26,037 nucleotides of DNA from Actinomycetota bacterium (GCA_005888335.1 VAWY01000098.1:1-26037); one strand, 5' to 3'; shown: positions 14,746 to 22,646, counted from the stretch's first letter. Notes: generated by a model from the sequence alone, not told the origin. Program-made: numbers and translations.

Positions 14746-14788
14746 GCGGACCCGTCCGCAAGTCCGACGGGTTTCGACCGCCGCTGGC
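14746..14788. repeat. Interspersed repeat arm A
   Basis: Plus-strand GCGGAC-CC-GTCCGC hairpin followed by AAGTCCGACGGGTTTCG and CGCCGCTGGC. It closely matches the block at 19517-19559 and, inverted, the block at 14864-14899. Relative to 19517-19559 the hairpin arms change in step (GCGGAC/GTCCGC versus GTGGAC/GTCCAC). It lies directly upstream of the TTG start at 14741. Confidence 0.6.
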
Positions 14789-14863
14789 AGCCGCCTGGCG
14801 CCACCCGTCGGTCCTCGATGTGCCTGGGGCACACCTTCGGACGCCGGCCGGCCCCAGTCGACG

Positions 14864-14899
14864 GCCAGCGACGCCCGACGACCCGCCCGACTTACGGAC
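14864..14899. repeat. Interspersed repeat arm C (inverted copy of arm A)
   Basis: GCCAGCGACGCCCGA to CTTACGGAC on the plus strand is an imperfect reverse complement of 14754-14788 (about 26 of 35 positions agree by eye), 75 nt away. Together they could form one long hairpin between two same-strand genes. It begins just after the stop codon of the 513-aa membrane protein gene. Confidence 0.5.
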
Positions 14900-14906
14900 G
14901 CGCCCA

Positions 14907-16448
14907 CTATCGGAGTACCCGGGCGAGGACGTAGGGACCCGCGGCCGCGATGACGAGCAGCCCGCGGTTGCGGCCGTCGAGCAGGCCGGGCCGGGCGCGG
15001 TCGATCGCGTCGCCGCGGGCGGCGAGCACGTAGTCGACCCGGCCGGCGGGCGCGCGGACGGCCGCGCGCCAGCGCGCGTCGCCGGCGCCCGCGTGGGTGA
15101 GGAAGGCGGCCGGGCGCTCGCTGAGCACGATCGCCGCGCCGCTCCCCGCCTCGTCGGCGAGGACCCGCGCGCGGCCCGCCCCCGTCGCGCGCACCGCGCG
15201 GCCGATCGCCCCGGCCGCGGCCGTCGTGCGCTGGTCGGCGCCGGTGCGCAGCGCGCGCGCCCAGGCCCGCTCGCCGCTCTGGTACGGGAAGCGCTCGAGC
15301 GCGCGCCACGCGGTCGCGCCGCCGGCGACGAGCAGGACGAGGGTCGCGACCCACAGCAGCTGGCGCCGCGCCCCCGCGCCGCGCTGCGCCCACCCCGCGC
15401 CGGCGAGCGACGCGAGCAGCAGCGGCGGCCCGGCGGCCAGCGAGAGCGGGCCGGTCCGGTCGGCGGCGTACGCGTGCACCGCGGCGGCGGTGGCGCCGAC
15501 GGCGATGAGCGCGGCCAGACCGGCGGCGACGGCGTCGCGGCGCGGCGCGCGCCCGCCGAGCAGGGCGGCGAGCGCGAGGAAGGCGAGCGGCGAGGCCTGG
15601 ACGAGCAGGTCGCCGAGGCGCCGCGCGGCGTCGCTCGCGAGCAGCCCGGCCGGCGGGCCCGCGTCGAAGGCGTCGCGCGCCCAGCCGAACGCGGCGTGCG
15701 CGATGACCGCGCTGAGCAGCGTCCAGACGGCGATGGCGGCGACCGCGGGCGCGAGGAAGGCGGTCGCCGAGCCCTCGATCTCGTCGCGCGGCGCGCCGCG
15801 GGCCGCGAGCGCGGCGGCGACGAGCAGCCCGGCGACCAGCGCCCACGCGGCCAGCTCGTAGCGGGTGAGCACCGCGGCGGCGAACGCGGCGCCGGCGCCG
15901 AGCAGCGCGCGCGGGTCGGCGTGGTTGGCCCAGCCGACCAGCCCGCGCAGCGCGACGGCGAGCAGCGCGAGCTCCAGCGCGGCGGGCGTGCCCGTCGTGA
16001 ACTGGAAGGCGACGAGCGGGTTGAGCGCGAACGCCGCGACGAGCGGGACGCGGCGCAGGGCGCGCAGGCCGCAGCGCGCCAGCGTGCGGTCGAGCGCGAC
16101 GACGGCGACGGCGCCGCACACGCCGCCGAAGATCGGCAGCGCGGCCAGCGAGGTGGCGAGCGCCTGGACCACGGCGAGCGGCACGAGCGCGAGGCCGCTC
16201 AGCGGCGGCGCGCCGAAGCCCAGCGCGGCCAGCTTGGGCGCCGCGCCGTGCCAGACGAGCTCGGCGCGCGCCAGGCGGTCGAGCGCGTCAGGCGCGGTCG
16301 CGTCGAGCCCGAGGACGAGGTGCGCGCCGAGCAGGCCGTAGCCGGCGGCGACGCCGAGCGCGACGACCGCGCGGAGCGCGAGCGCCGCCGGCGCCGCCTG
16401 GCGCGCCGCCACGGACGGGATCGTCCTGGGCGCAATCGCGACGGCCAT
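14907..16448 (-). CDS. Polytopic membrane protein, probable GT-C-type glycosyltransferase
   Basis: A 513-residue, strongly Ala/Leu-rich protein with about nine or ten transmembrane segments by eye, then a soluble C-terminal region of about 130 residues. ATG 16448 overlaps the stop of the glycosyltransferase gene (ATGA) and has GGAGG seven bases upstream, so it is co-translated with it. A loop with an Asp-rich start (LGLDATAPDALDRL) and APPLSG after the first helix resembles the extracytoplasmic loop of dolichol-type (GT-C) mannosyl- and arabinosyltransferases. I infer that it modifies or completes the polymer made by the neighbouring synthase; a transporter-like role is possible. No soluble catalytic motif can be named with certainty. 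Confidence 0.65.
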   Translation of the reverse strand: MAVAIAPRTIPSVAARQAAPAALALRAVVALGVAAGYGLLGAHLVLGLDATAPDALDRLARAELVWHGAAPKLAALGFGAPPLSGLALVPLAVVQALATSLAALPIFGGVCGAVAVVALDRTLARCGLRALRRVPLVAAFALNPLVAFQFTTGTPAALELALLAVALRGLVGWANHADPRALLGAGAAFAAAVLTRYELAAWALVAGLLVAAALAARGAPRDEIEGSATAFLAPAVAAIAVWTLLSAVIAHAAFGWARDAFDAGPPAGLLASDAARRLGDLLVQASPLAFLALAALLGGRAPRRDAVAAGLAALIAVGATAAAVHAYAADRTGPLSLAAGPPLLLASLAGAGWAQRGAGARRQLLWVATLVLLVAGGATAWRALERFPYQSGERAWARALRTGADQRTTAAAGAIGRAVRATGAGRARVLADEAGSGAAIVLSERPAAFLTHAGAGDARWRAAVRAPAGRVDYVLAARGDAIDRARPGLLDGRNRGLLVIAAAGPYVLARVLR

Positions 16449-18634
16449 CACGTGTCCTCCGGGCGATCGCGGCCGTGCTCCGTCTTCTCCCACAGGTGCG
16501 CGCGCGCGGGCAGCTGGAGCACGCCGCGCCACGCCGCCGCGGAGACCAGGCCCCAGGCGAGCGGCGCGAGCAGCGCGTGGCGCACGCTGCCGAACAGGCC
16601 GCGCTGCAGCGCTCCCGCGACCGCCAACAGCAGCGCGCCGACCGTGCCGGCGAGCGCGCCCACCGCCGCGAGGTGGAAGACCGCCCCGGGGAAGACGTCG
16701 CGCAGCCAGCCCGGACCGGCGAGGAACCACAGCGTGGTCAGCAGCCAGAAGGGGGCGGCGAGCACGGGCACCAGCGCGCCGCCGAGGACGAAGGCGAAGG
16801 CCAGCGACCCGCGCGCGCCGAGCCGGCGCGCGAGCCGCGCGGGGTGGCGCAGGTGCACGAGCAGCGTCTGCACGTGGCCCTTGCTCCAGCGCGAGCGCTG
16901 GCGCATCCAGTTGCCCAGCTCGCCGGGCGCCTCCTCGAGCGTCGTCGAGTCGAGCACCGCGGTCCGCAGCCCCGCCTTGTGCAGGCGGATGCCGAGGTCG
17001 GCGTCCTCGGTGACGTTGTACGGGTCCCAGCCACCGAGCTCGACCAGCCGCTCGGTGACCAGGTGGTTCGACGTGCCGCCCAGCGGCAGCGGAAGCCGGC
17101 GCGCGGCGAGGGCCGGCAGCAGCAGGTCGAACTGGACCGCGTAGTCGGCGGCGAACCAGCGCTCCAGCAGCCCGCGCTCGGCGTTGAACGGCGCCAGGCG
17201 GGCCTGCAGGCACGCCACGCGCGCGCCGGCGCGGGCGAAGGCCGCCACAGCGGCCTTGAGCTGGTCGGGCGGCGGGCGGTCCTCGGCGTCGTAGACGACG
17301 ACGCGCTCGCCGCGCGCCAGCAGCAGCCCGTAGGCGAGCGCGCGCGGCTTCGTGCGCGGCGCGCCGGGCGGGACCTCGACGAGCGTGACGTGCGGCGGCA
17401 GGTCGGCGCGCTGCGCGGCGGCCAGCGTCTCGGCGTCGTCGGCCTCGACGAGCAGGCGGATGTCGAGGCGGTGGCGCGGGTAGTCGAGCGCGGTCAGCGC
17501 GGCGAGCAGGCGCCCGAGCACGGCCGCCTCGCGCAGGAGCGGGACGAGCACCGTGTACGTCGGCAGCCGGCGCTCGTCGAGCGCGGCCAGCTCGGCCGGC
17601 GAGACCGCCAGGCCGCCGCCGCGCCCGAGGGCGCCGAAGGCGAGCGCCAAGCGGTAGGCGGTCGCGGCGACGACGAAGCTCGAGGCGGCGCCGAGCACGA
17701 TCGTCGCCGTCGTGGCCGGCTCGGTCAGCAGCCCGACGACCGCGGCGACGACGAGCGCCGCGCCGGCGTGCCGCTGCGCCGGGCTCAGCACCCGCGCGGC
17801 CGACTCGTCGGGGAAGCGGCCGAACAGCTCGGAGCGCGCCAGCGTCGCGTGCTCGGCGGCGTGGACGCGACGCAGCAGCGCCTCGAGCGCCCGCGGTGCG
17901 GCCAGGCGGAGGCGGACGTCGCGACCGCCGGACGCCGAGGCCAGCTCGTCGCGCTGCGCCTCGCTCAGCAGCTCGGCGGCGGCGACCTCGATCCAGCCCG
18001 GCCCGGCGGCCAGCGGCACCACGCGCAGCGCGCGGGCGAGGCGCTCGGGGACGAGCGCGACCGTCTCGGCGTCCGGCTGCGCCGCGTCGGCGTCGGCGAA
18101 GGGCAGGTCGAGCTGCTCGGCGACCGCGACCGCGACATCGCGCTCGGCGGTCGCCCCGGCGTGGACGAGCAGCTCGCCCACGCGCCCGCCCGCGCGCGCC
18201 TGCAGCGCCAGCGCCACCGCGACCTGCTCGCCGGTCGCCGCGCGGGCGGCGACCAGGCGCTCACCGAGCCGCCCGGACGGCGCGGCCGCCGGGGCCGGCG
18301 CCGGCGCGCCGCCGAAGACCCGGGCGAACGCCGCCTCGAGGTCCTCGGCAGTGGTGGCGACCACGCGGGCCGGGCGGTCGGTGAGGTCACGGACGTCGGC
18401 GAACGGGTCGGGCGAGGCGATCGTGACGACGCCGTCGCGGTAGGCGATCGCCAGCACCCGGCGCGAGCGGCACACGGCCTCGGGGATCAGCGACGCCGCA
18501 AGCGGCCCGATCTCCACGTAGTCGGGCTCGCCGCCGCGCGCGGGATCGAGGGTGACGAACTCGAGCCCGAGCTGCAGCGCGAGGCGCCGCAGCGCGGCGC
18601 GGCTGGGCTCGGGGACGATCGGCGTCTGCTGCAC
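16448..18634 (-). CDS. MshEN-glycosyltransferase fusion, c-di-GMP-regulated polysaccharide synthase (NfrB-like)
   Basis: A 728-residue protein. Residues about 15-110 match the C-terminal half of a type II secretion GspE_N domain (LIPEAV, VVTIASPDPFADVRDL). Residues 122-174 form a complete MshEN c-di-GMP receptor: two 24-residue motifs, RLGERL-x14-LALQ and RVGELL-x14-VAEQ, separated by exactly five residues. A second C-half (175-257) follows. Two hydrophobic helices (about 288-335) precede a GT2 domain with VEADD (396-400), DAED (449-452), TED (542-544) and QRSRW (579-583), the full processive set. Further membrane helices follow. The product is most like NfrB, in which an MshEN domain controls a GT2 enzyme. 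The sugar is unknown. GTG start with weak ribosome-binding site. Confidence 0.85.
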   Translation of the reverse strand: MQQTPIVPEPSRAALRRLALQLGLEFVTLDPARGGEPDYVEIGPLAASLIPEAVCRSRRVLAIAYRDGVVTIASPDPFADVRDLTDRPARVVATTAEDLEAAFARVFGGAPAPAPAAAPSGRLGERLVAARAATGEQVAVALALQARAGGRVGELLVHAGATAERDVAVAVAEQLDLPFADADAAQPDAETVALVPERLARALRVVPLAAGPGWIEVAAAELLSEAQRDELASASGGRDVRLRLAAPRALEALLRRVHAAEHATLARSELFGRFPDESAARVLSPAQRHAGAALVVAAVVGLLTEPATTATIVLGAASSFVVAATAYRLALAFGALGRGGGLAVSPAELAALDERRLPTYTVLVPLLREAAVLGRLLAALTALDYPRHRLDIRLLVEADDAETLAAAQRADLPPHVTLVEVPPGAPRTKPRALAYGLLLARGERVVVYDAEDRPPPDQLKAAVAAFARAGARVACLQARLAPFNAERGLLERWFAADYAVQFDLLLPALAARRLPLPLGGTSNHLVTERLVELGGWDPYNVTEDADLGIRLHKAGLRTAVLDSTTLEEAPGELGNWMRQRSRWSKGHVQTLLVHLRHPARLARRLGARGSLAFAFVLGGALVPVLAAPFWLLTTLWFLAGPGWLRDVFPGAVFHLAAVGALAGTVGALLLAVAGALQRGLFGSVRHALLAPLAWGLVSAAAWRGVLQLPARAHLWEKTEHGRDRPEDT

Positions 18635-18677
18635 CGGACCGCGGCGACGATAACCCGCGGGCCGGACGCCGCCGTGT

Positions 18678-18821
18678 CTAGCGCCGCCGGCGCGCGCGCT
18701 CGAGCGCGCTGAGCCCGAGGGCGAAGACCGCGAGCACCGCGACGGGGGCCACGAGGAAGGCGATGAGGAACACCGCGAAGACGGCGAGCGCCGCCGCCGT
18801 CCCGGCCAGCGCGCGCGTCAT
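18678..18821 (-). CDS. 47-aa membrane peptide in the polysaccharide synthase operon
   Basis: ATG 18821 lies inside the stop codon of the preceding gene (ATGA). The product is MTRALAGTAAALAVFAVF followed by two hydrophobic segments and a short basic tail (LERARRRR), consistent with one or two transmembrane helices and a positively charged cytoplasmic end. It is 43 nt before the MshEN-glycosyltransferase gene. Small hydrophobic peptides next to processive synthases can be assembly subunits, but no family is recognised. Its tight coupling argues that it is translated. Confidence 0.6.
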   Translation of the reverse strand: MTRALAGTAAALAVFAVFLIAFLVAPVAVLAVFALGLSALERARRRR

Positions 18822-19492
18822 CGCTGCGGCTCGAGGTCGAGCACCAGCCGGCCGGGCGACGCCGCCGCGCGCACGAACGCGTGCGGCAGCGCGGCGCGCA
18901 GCTCGTCGAGCAGCGCGACGGGGGCGACGAGGCGCACCTCGACGACCGCTCGCCGGCCCTCGAACCCGGTCACGTCGACTGCCGCCACGCCGCCGATCCC
19001 GGCGACCGCCTGCTCGAACGCGCCGAGCGCGGCCAGGTCGGCGAACGGGCCGGCGTCGAGCACCACCGACTCGGTCGCGGGGGCCGGCTCGGCCGCGGCG
19101 AGCTCCGGCGCGGGCTCGGCCGGCGCTGGCCGCTCCGGCGCCGCCGCCGGCGCGACCGGCCCGCGGTCCGGCACGCGCGCCGGCGGCTCCGGCGCGGCCG
19201 CCGCCGGGGCCGCCGCCTGCGCCCCCGGTCCGGCCGCCTCGCCGCCCAGCCGCGCGATCACCCGCGCGTACTCCTCCTCGAGCTCGCGGCCCACGCGCTG
19301 CAGCTGCTCGCGGAAGCGCGCGAGGTCGTCGATCTGGCGCGCGAGCTCGTCCAGCCCGCCGGCGCCGGCCGATGGCGCGGCGGGCGCCGCTGGCGCCCCC
19401 GCCGGCGGCGGCGCCCCGAGCCCGCGCTCGAGGTCGCGCAGCTTGCGCTCGAGGGCGTCCAGGGTCTGCGAGACGTCGGTCAGGCCGGGCAT
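18818..19492 (-). CDS. Coiled-coil protein with Pro/Ala linker and C-terminal ferredoxin-like domain
   Basis: A 224-residue protein, ATG 19492, with no clear ribosome-binding site. Residues 1-30 (VSQTLDALERKLRDLERGL) and 46-85 (LDELARQIDDLARFREQLQRV) are predicted coiled coils. A Pro/Ala/Glu-rich disordered linker covers about 88-145. Residues about 145-224 look like a small beta-alpha-beta fold: GPFADLAALGAFEQAV, VAAVDVTGFEGRRAVVEV and LLDELRAAL. This resembles an NIL- or HMA-like ferredoxin fold, though no ligand motif is visible. No signal peptide or transmembrane segment is present. It heads the operon containing the MshEN-glycosyltransferase; it may be a cytoplasmic scaffold or regulator, an inference. 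Confidence 0.65.
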   Translation of the reverse strand: MPGLTDVSQTLDALERKLRDLERGLGAPPPAGAPAAPAAPSAGAGGLDELARQIDDLARFREQLQRVGRELEEEYARVIARLGGEAAGPGAQAAAPAAAAPEPPARVPDRGPVAPAAAPERPAPAEPAPELAAAEPAPATESVVLDAGPFADLAALGAFEQAVAGIGGVAAVDVTGFEGRRAVVEVRLVAPVALLDELRAALPHAFVRAAASPGRLVLDLEPQR

Positions 19493-19501
19493 GCACCGAC
19501 C

Positions 19502-19530
19502 CGTATAGCAGGCCCCGTGGACCCGTCCAC
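19502..19530 (-). promoter_or_regulatory. Possible promoter overlapping the repeat hairpin
   Basis: On the minus strand TGGACG is followed 16 bases later by TATACG, whose last base is nine bases before the ATG of the coiled-coil gene. With this spacing, the transcript would begin at or just before the start codon (leaderless), explaining the absence of a ribosome-binding site. The -35-like box lies in the hairpin GTGGAC/GTCCAC of the repeat. Confidence 0.3.
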
Positions 19531-19559
19531 GAGTCCGACGGGGTTCGGGCGTCGCTGGC
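19517..19559. repeat. Interspersed repeat arm B
   Basis: GTGGAC-CC-GTCCAC hairpin followed by GAGTCCGACGGGGTTCG and CGTCGCTGGC on the plus strand. It matches arm A at 14746-14788 over 43 nt with about seven differences, two of which are paired changes inside the hairpin. It lies between the stop of the 461-aa phosphoesterase gene and the coiled-coil gene, the same position type as arm A. Confidence 0.6.
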
Positions 19560-19579
19560 CGGACCCACCGACGGGCCCA

Positions 19580-20965
19580 CTAGAGGTTGAACCCGGCCCG
19601 CTTGCTCGGCGCGATCGCCGCGTTGCCCAGCAGCGGCAGGCCCAGCATCTCCTCGGTCGTGCGCAGCAGCGTGTAGTGGTCGTAGCGCGTCGGGTCGCGC
19701 GCGGCCACCGGCGTGCTCGGGGAGATCACGAAGGTCGCGATCTGCTGGCCGCCGTGACCCTCGTCGTACGTGATGAACACCGCCGTCGTCCCCGACCGGT
19801 ACTCCGGGCTGTCGAGGATCTTCGGCAGCCACTGCGACAGCCACGCGTCACCCGTCGCGACCGGGCAGTCGTGGGTCGCGTTGCACCTGTTCGGCATGAT
19901 GAACGTGAAGCGCGCCGAGAGGTCCGGCGGGTCCGAGAGCGGCACGTCCTGCAGCGCGCACGCGGCCGCGATGTCCGGGTAGTAGACGGCGGGGTTGTGG
20001 TTGACCGCGTACTCGCCCGAGCTCGACGTGGCGCAGTTGGCCGGCATCGACTCCACGAGCGCCCTCCAGTCCGCGCCCAGCTGCGAGAAGATGCTCGGCG
20101 CCGCCAGCGGCGGGACGATCTCGGACGGGGTCCGGTCGCCGGTGACGCCCTGCGTCGAGCCCGAGGTCATCGCGATGTAGTTGGGCAGGCTCGGGTGCGC
20201 CTCGGCGAAGAAGTTGGTGGCCAGGCCGCACTGGGCGGCGACCGCGTTGGCGTACGGCGCATCCGGCGCGCCGACGATGTCGCTGTAGCTCTTGTTCTCG
20301 AAGACGATCCAGACCACGTGCTGCCACGCCGGCGGGCTGGCGGCGACGCCGCACGGCGTCGCCGACGACGGCTCGCTCCCGGGGGCCGGGGCGATCGGGG
20401 CCGGCGGCTTGCCCGGCGGAGGCCGGACGCCCGGAAGCAGGGGCTCGGGCGCCGGCAGCGCCTCGCCGTCGTCGATGACGAGCCGAGGAGCGGTGGCGCC
20501 CGACTCTCGGCTCGCGATCGCCACGGGACGGACGCCGGCGGCGGTGAGCGCCAGCGACACGTCGCTTCGGGACCCGGCCAGGGGCGTGATGTCGATCGAG
20601 CGCCAGCGGCCCCGGCGCAGCGGGCCCGACGCGATCGCCAGCGCGCCGACCTTCGGCGCGCCGCGGTAGCTCGTCCCCCGCTCGCGCCACGGCCGGCTCG
20701 AGGCGCGACGGACGAGGACGCCGGCCGGCGCGCTCGCCAGAGGGTAGATGCGCAGCTTCACGTCGGCCCCCGGCTGGAGCGGCGCGGACAGCCGGAAGCG
20801 GAGATACGCCCGGGCCGTCGGCCGGCCGGCGACGACCAGGCGCTTGTCGGCGCCGAAGTCCTGTCGCGGCCGGTCGGCCCTGACGAAGAAGTCCGCGGTC
20901 GGTGCGACCGGGACCAGGGCGAGCCCGATCGCGAGCAGAGGCTGGGGGCGGAGGTGGAGCCTCAT
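19580..20965 (-). CDS. Secreted DNRLRE-phosphoesterase (acid phosphatase/phospholipase C family), divergent copy
   Basis: A 461-residue protein. A signal peptide (about residues 1-24, LLAIGLALVPVAPTA) leads to a DNRLRE-like beta-sandwich (about 25-165; FFVRADRPRQDFGADKRLVV). A Pro/Ala linker (about 170-205) joins it to a phosphoesterase domain (PF04185 type; about 210-461). Catalytic elements are WIVFENKSYSDI, with the presumed nucleophile in the ENxS motif, HPSLPNYIAMTSG and TYDEGHGG. The C-terminus KRAGFNL matches the two other phosphoesterases in the window. It differs from them at key places (ENKS versus ENHS; DEGH versus DEDD). It is likely exported and hydrolyses phosphate esters outside the cell. 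ATG 20965 lacks a strong ribosome-binding site. Confidence 0.82.
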   Translation of the reverse strand: MRLHLRPQPLLAIGLALVPVAPTADFFVRADRPRQDFGADKRLVVAGRPTARAYLRFRLSAPLQPGADVKLRIYPLASAPAGVLVRRASSRPWRERGTSYRGAPKVGALAIASGPLRRGRWRSIDITPLAGSRSDVSLALTAAGVRPVAIASRESGATAPRLVIDDGEALPAPEPLLPGVRPPPGKPPAPIAPAPGSEPSSATPCGVAASPPAWQHVVWIVFENKSYSDIVGAPDAPYANAVAAQCGLATNFFAEAHPSLPNYIAMTSGSTQGVTGDRTPSEIVPPLAAPSIFSQLGADWRALVESMPANCATSSSGEYAVNHNPAVYYPDIAAACALQDVPLSDPPDLSARFTFIMPNRCNATHDCPVATGDAWLSQWLPKILDSPEYRSGTTAVFITYDEGHGGQQIATFVISPSTPVAARDPTRYDHYTLLRTTEEMLGLPLLGNAAIAPSKRAGFNL

Positions 20966-20977
20966 CCGGGAAGCACG

Positions 20978-21029
20978 ACGCCGGCGGCCGTGTCGGGCGG
21001 CGTCCTGGCCGCGACACTACCGCCGGCGT
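20978..21029 (-). terminator. Long two-part hairpin between phosphoesterase genes
   Basis: Arms ACGCCGGCGG and CCGCCGGCGT (10 bp) enclose a second stem GTGTCG/CGACAC (6 bp). It begins 27 nt after the stop of the 483-aa gene and ends 13 nt before the start of the 461-aa gene, on the minus strand. It could be a terminator for the upstream gene or a leader structure of the downstream one. No T-tract. Confidence 0.5.
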
Positions 21030-21055
21030 TGTGAGTTCCCGGTTAGCGGAGTGGG

Positions 21056-22507
21056 CTACAGGCCGAAGCCTGCGCGCATGCTCGGGGCCGACGCGGCGCC
21101 ACCGACGGTGGTCGGCAGACCGAGCATCTCCTCGGTCGTGCGCAGCATCGAGTAGTGGTTGTACTTCGTCGCGTCCTTCACGCCGGGCGTGGTGCCGGGC
21201 GAGATCACGAGCGTCGTGATCTGGTTGCTGGCGCTGCCGTCGTCCTCATCGAAGGTCAGGAAGACGGCCGTGGTGCCCGACTTGTACTCGGGGCTGTCGA
21301 GGATCTTCGGGACCCACGTCGACAGCCAGGTGTCGCCGGAGTTGACCGAGCAGTCGTGCATGTCGCTGCACAGGTCGGGCGTGATGAACGTGAACTTCGC
21401 CGAGACGTCCGGCTGGGCGCCGAGCGGGATGTCCTGCGCCTTGCAGGCCGCGTCGATGTTCATGTAGTACGCGGCCGGGTTGTGCTTGACCGCGTAGCGG
21501 CCCGAGTCACCGCGCAGGCAGTTGCTCGGCATCCCTTCCTGCAGCGACTTCCAGTCGCTTCCCAGCTGGGAGAAGATGCTCGGCACGTTCAGCGGGTGCG
21601 CGGACGGCGGCGCATCGTCGCCGATGCCCTGCGGCGAGCCTGACGTCATCGCGATGTAGTTGGGCAGCGACGGGTGGGACTCCGCGAAGAACTGGCTCGC
21701 GTAGCCGCACTGGGAGGCCAGGTGGTTGATGTACGGCGCGCTGGCCGACCCCATGATCTGGTACGTCGAGTGGTTCTCCATGACGATCCACACGACGTGC
21801 TGCCACGCCGCGGGCGGAGCCGTCCGCACGCCGCACGGCTGGGACGAGTTGGGCTCGGGACCGGCGGGCGGCGCGGGCGCGGGCGCCGGCGGCGGCACCG
21901 GGTCGGGCGAGGCGGCCGGGGGCGCCTGCGTCGACGGCGTCACGTTGGTCGTCCCCGCGGGATTGCGGACGATCAGCCGCGGCGCGTGCTTGGACTCGCG
22001 GCTGGCCAGGACGATCCGCCCGCGGCCGCTCGTCGCGAGCGCGAGCGAGAGCACGCCGTTGCGGCCGACCAGGCGCGTGACCCTGATGTCCTTCCAGTGG
22101 TGGGCGCGCAGCGCGCCGGAGTGCACGGCTGCCTTCTCGGTGCTCGGCAGCGCGCGGAACGTCAGGTCGGACTGGGTCCAGCCCGTGTCCGCGGCACGGC
22201 GCAGGCGCAGGCCCTTCTTCGAGCTCGTCAGCGGATAGACGCGCAGCGTCGCGTGGAAGCCGGACACCGGCGCCGAGTTGAGGTTGAAGCGCATGTACGA
22301 GCGCGTCGCCGGCTTGCGCCGGACGATGAGGTACTTGGACGCGCCGAAGTTCCTGTCGGCGTGCTTGACGGTCGCGTAGGCGTCGTCCGACGGCGCCACC
22401 GTTGAGGAGGGCGCTGCCGACGCCAGACCGGCGACGCCGGCGGCGAAAGCACAGAGAACAAGGCAGAGCCCGAGGGCCCGCCGGGCGGGGGAACTGCTGA
22501 AGGGCAT
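21056..22507 (-). CDS. Secreted DNRLRE-phosphoesterase, copy 1
   Basis: A 483-residue protein from ATG 22507 (an in-frame GTG two codons upstream is also possible). The signal peptide ends near VAGLASA. The DNRLRE-like domain (about 35-185; VAPSDDAYATVKHADRNFGAS) is followed by NPAGTTNVTPSTQ and a Pro/Ala linker to about residue 225. The phosphoesterase domain (about 230-483) has HVVWIVMENHSTYQIMG, HPSLPNYIAMTSG and a TFDEDD metal-binding motif, and ends MRAGFGL. Its catalytic domain is nearly identical in DNA to the copy at 24274-25776, so they are recent duplicates. It probably hydrolyses phosphate esters outside the cell, with the DNRLRE part giving a rigid or cell-wall/carbohydrate-binding module. 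Confidence 0.85.
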   Translation of the reverse strand: MPFSSSPARRALGLCLVLCAFAAGVAGLASAAPSSTVAPSDDAYATVKHADRNFGASKYLIVRRKPATRSYMRFNLNSAPVSGFHATLRVYPLTSSKKGLRLRRAADTGWTQSDLTFRALPSTEKAAVHSGALRAHHWKDIRVTRLVGRNGVLSLALATSGRGRIVLASRESKHAPRLIVRNPAGTTNVTPSTQAPPAASPDPVPPPAPAPAPPAGPEPNSSQPCGVRTAPPAAWQHVVWIVMENHSTYQIMGSASAPYINHLASQCGYASQFFAESHPSLPNYIAMTSGSPQGIGDDAPPSAHPLNVPSIFSQLGSDWKSLQEGMPSNCLRGDSGRYAVKHNPAAYYMNIDAACKAQDIPLGAQPDVSAKFTFITPDLCSDMHDCSVNSGDTWLSTWVPKILDSPEYKSGTTAVFLTFDEDDGSASNQITTLVISPGTTPGVKDATKYNHYSMLRTTEEMLGLPTTVGGAASAPSMRAGFGL

Positions 22508-22603
22508 GAGCACCTTGGGAGATCGGGGAACGTGGGACCGGCCCGGCGCACCGTGTGGGCGGCATGAACGCTCGGGCCGCCTGGCGTCGTTCCCGATCGG
22601 GCT

Positions 22604-22646
22604 GCGGCGCGCCCTCGTACATCTGTCCAGCGCGAGGGCGCGCCGC
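22604..22646 (-). promoter_or_regulatory. 14-bp hairpin carrying a conserved upstream box (copy 3)
   Basis: Perfect arms GCGGCGCGCCCTCG and CGAGGGCGCGCCGC with a 15-nt loop. The loop holds the box GTACATCTGTCCAG that is also found, with changes, before two other secreted-enzyme genes (24248-24268 and 25810-25830). Here the box begins 106 nt upstream of the start at 22507. Either a regulator site or a leader RNA structure. Confidence 0.5.

Noticed and set aside
13116..17144. A very long plus-strand open frame opposite the 13104-18634 gene block
   Set aside because: It is a GC-bias shadow: Arg/Gly/Ala-rich composition, no domain, and it crosses several well-supported minus-strand genes with clear motifs.
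18881..21034. A 717-codon plus-strand open frame
   Set aside because: It is opposite coiled-coil and phosphoesterase genes that have recognisable motifs. Its own product is Arg-rich low complexity.
21507..22622. A minus-strand frame beginning MYEGAPQ from within the conserved upstream box
   Set aside because: It runs in a different frame from the DNRLRE protein, is Arg/Ala-rich and has no homology features. The similar MYEGA start at 25820 comes from the shared DNA box, not from a gene.
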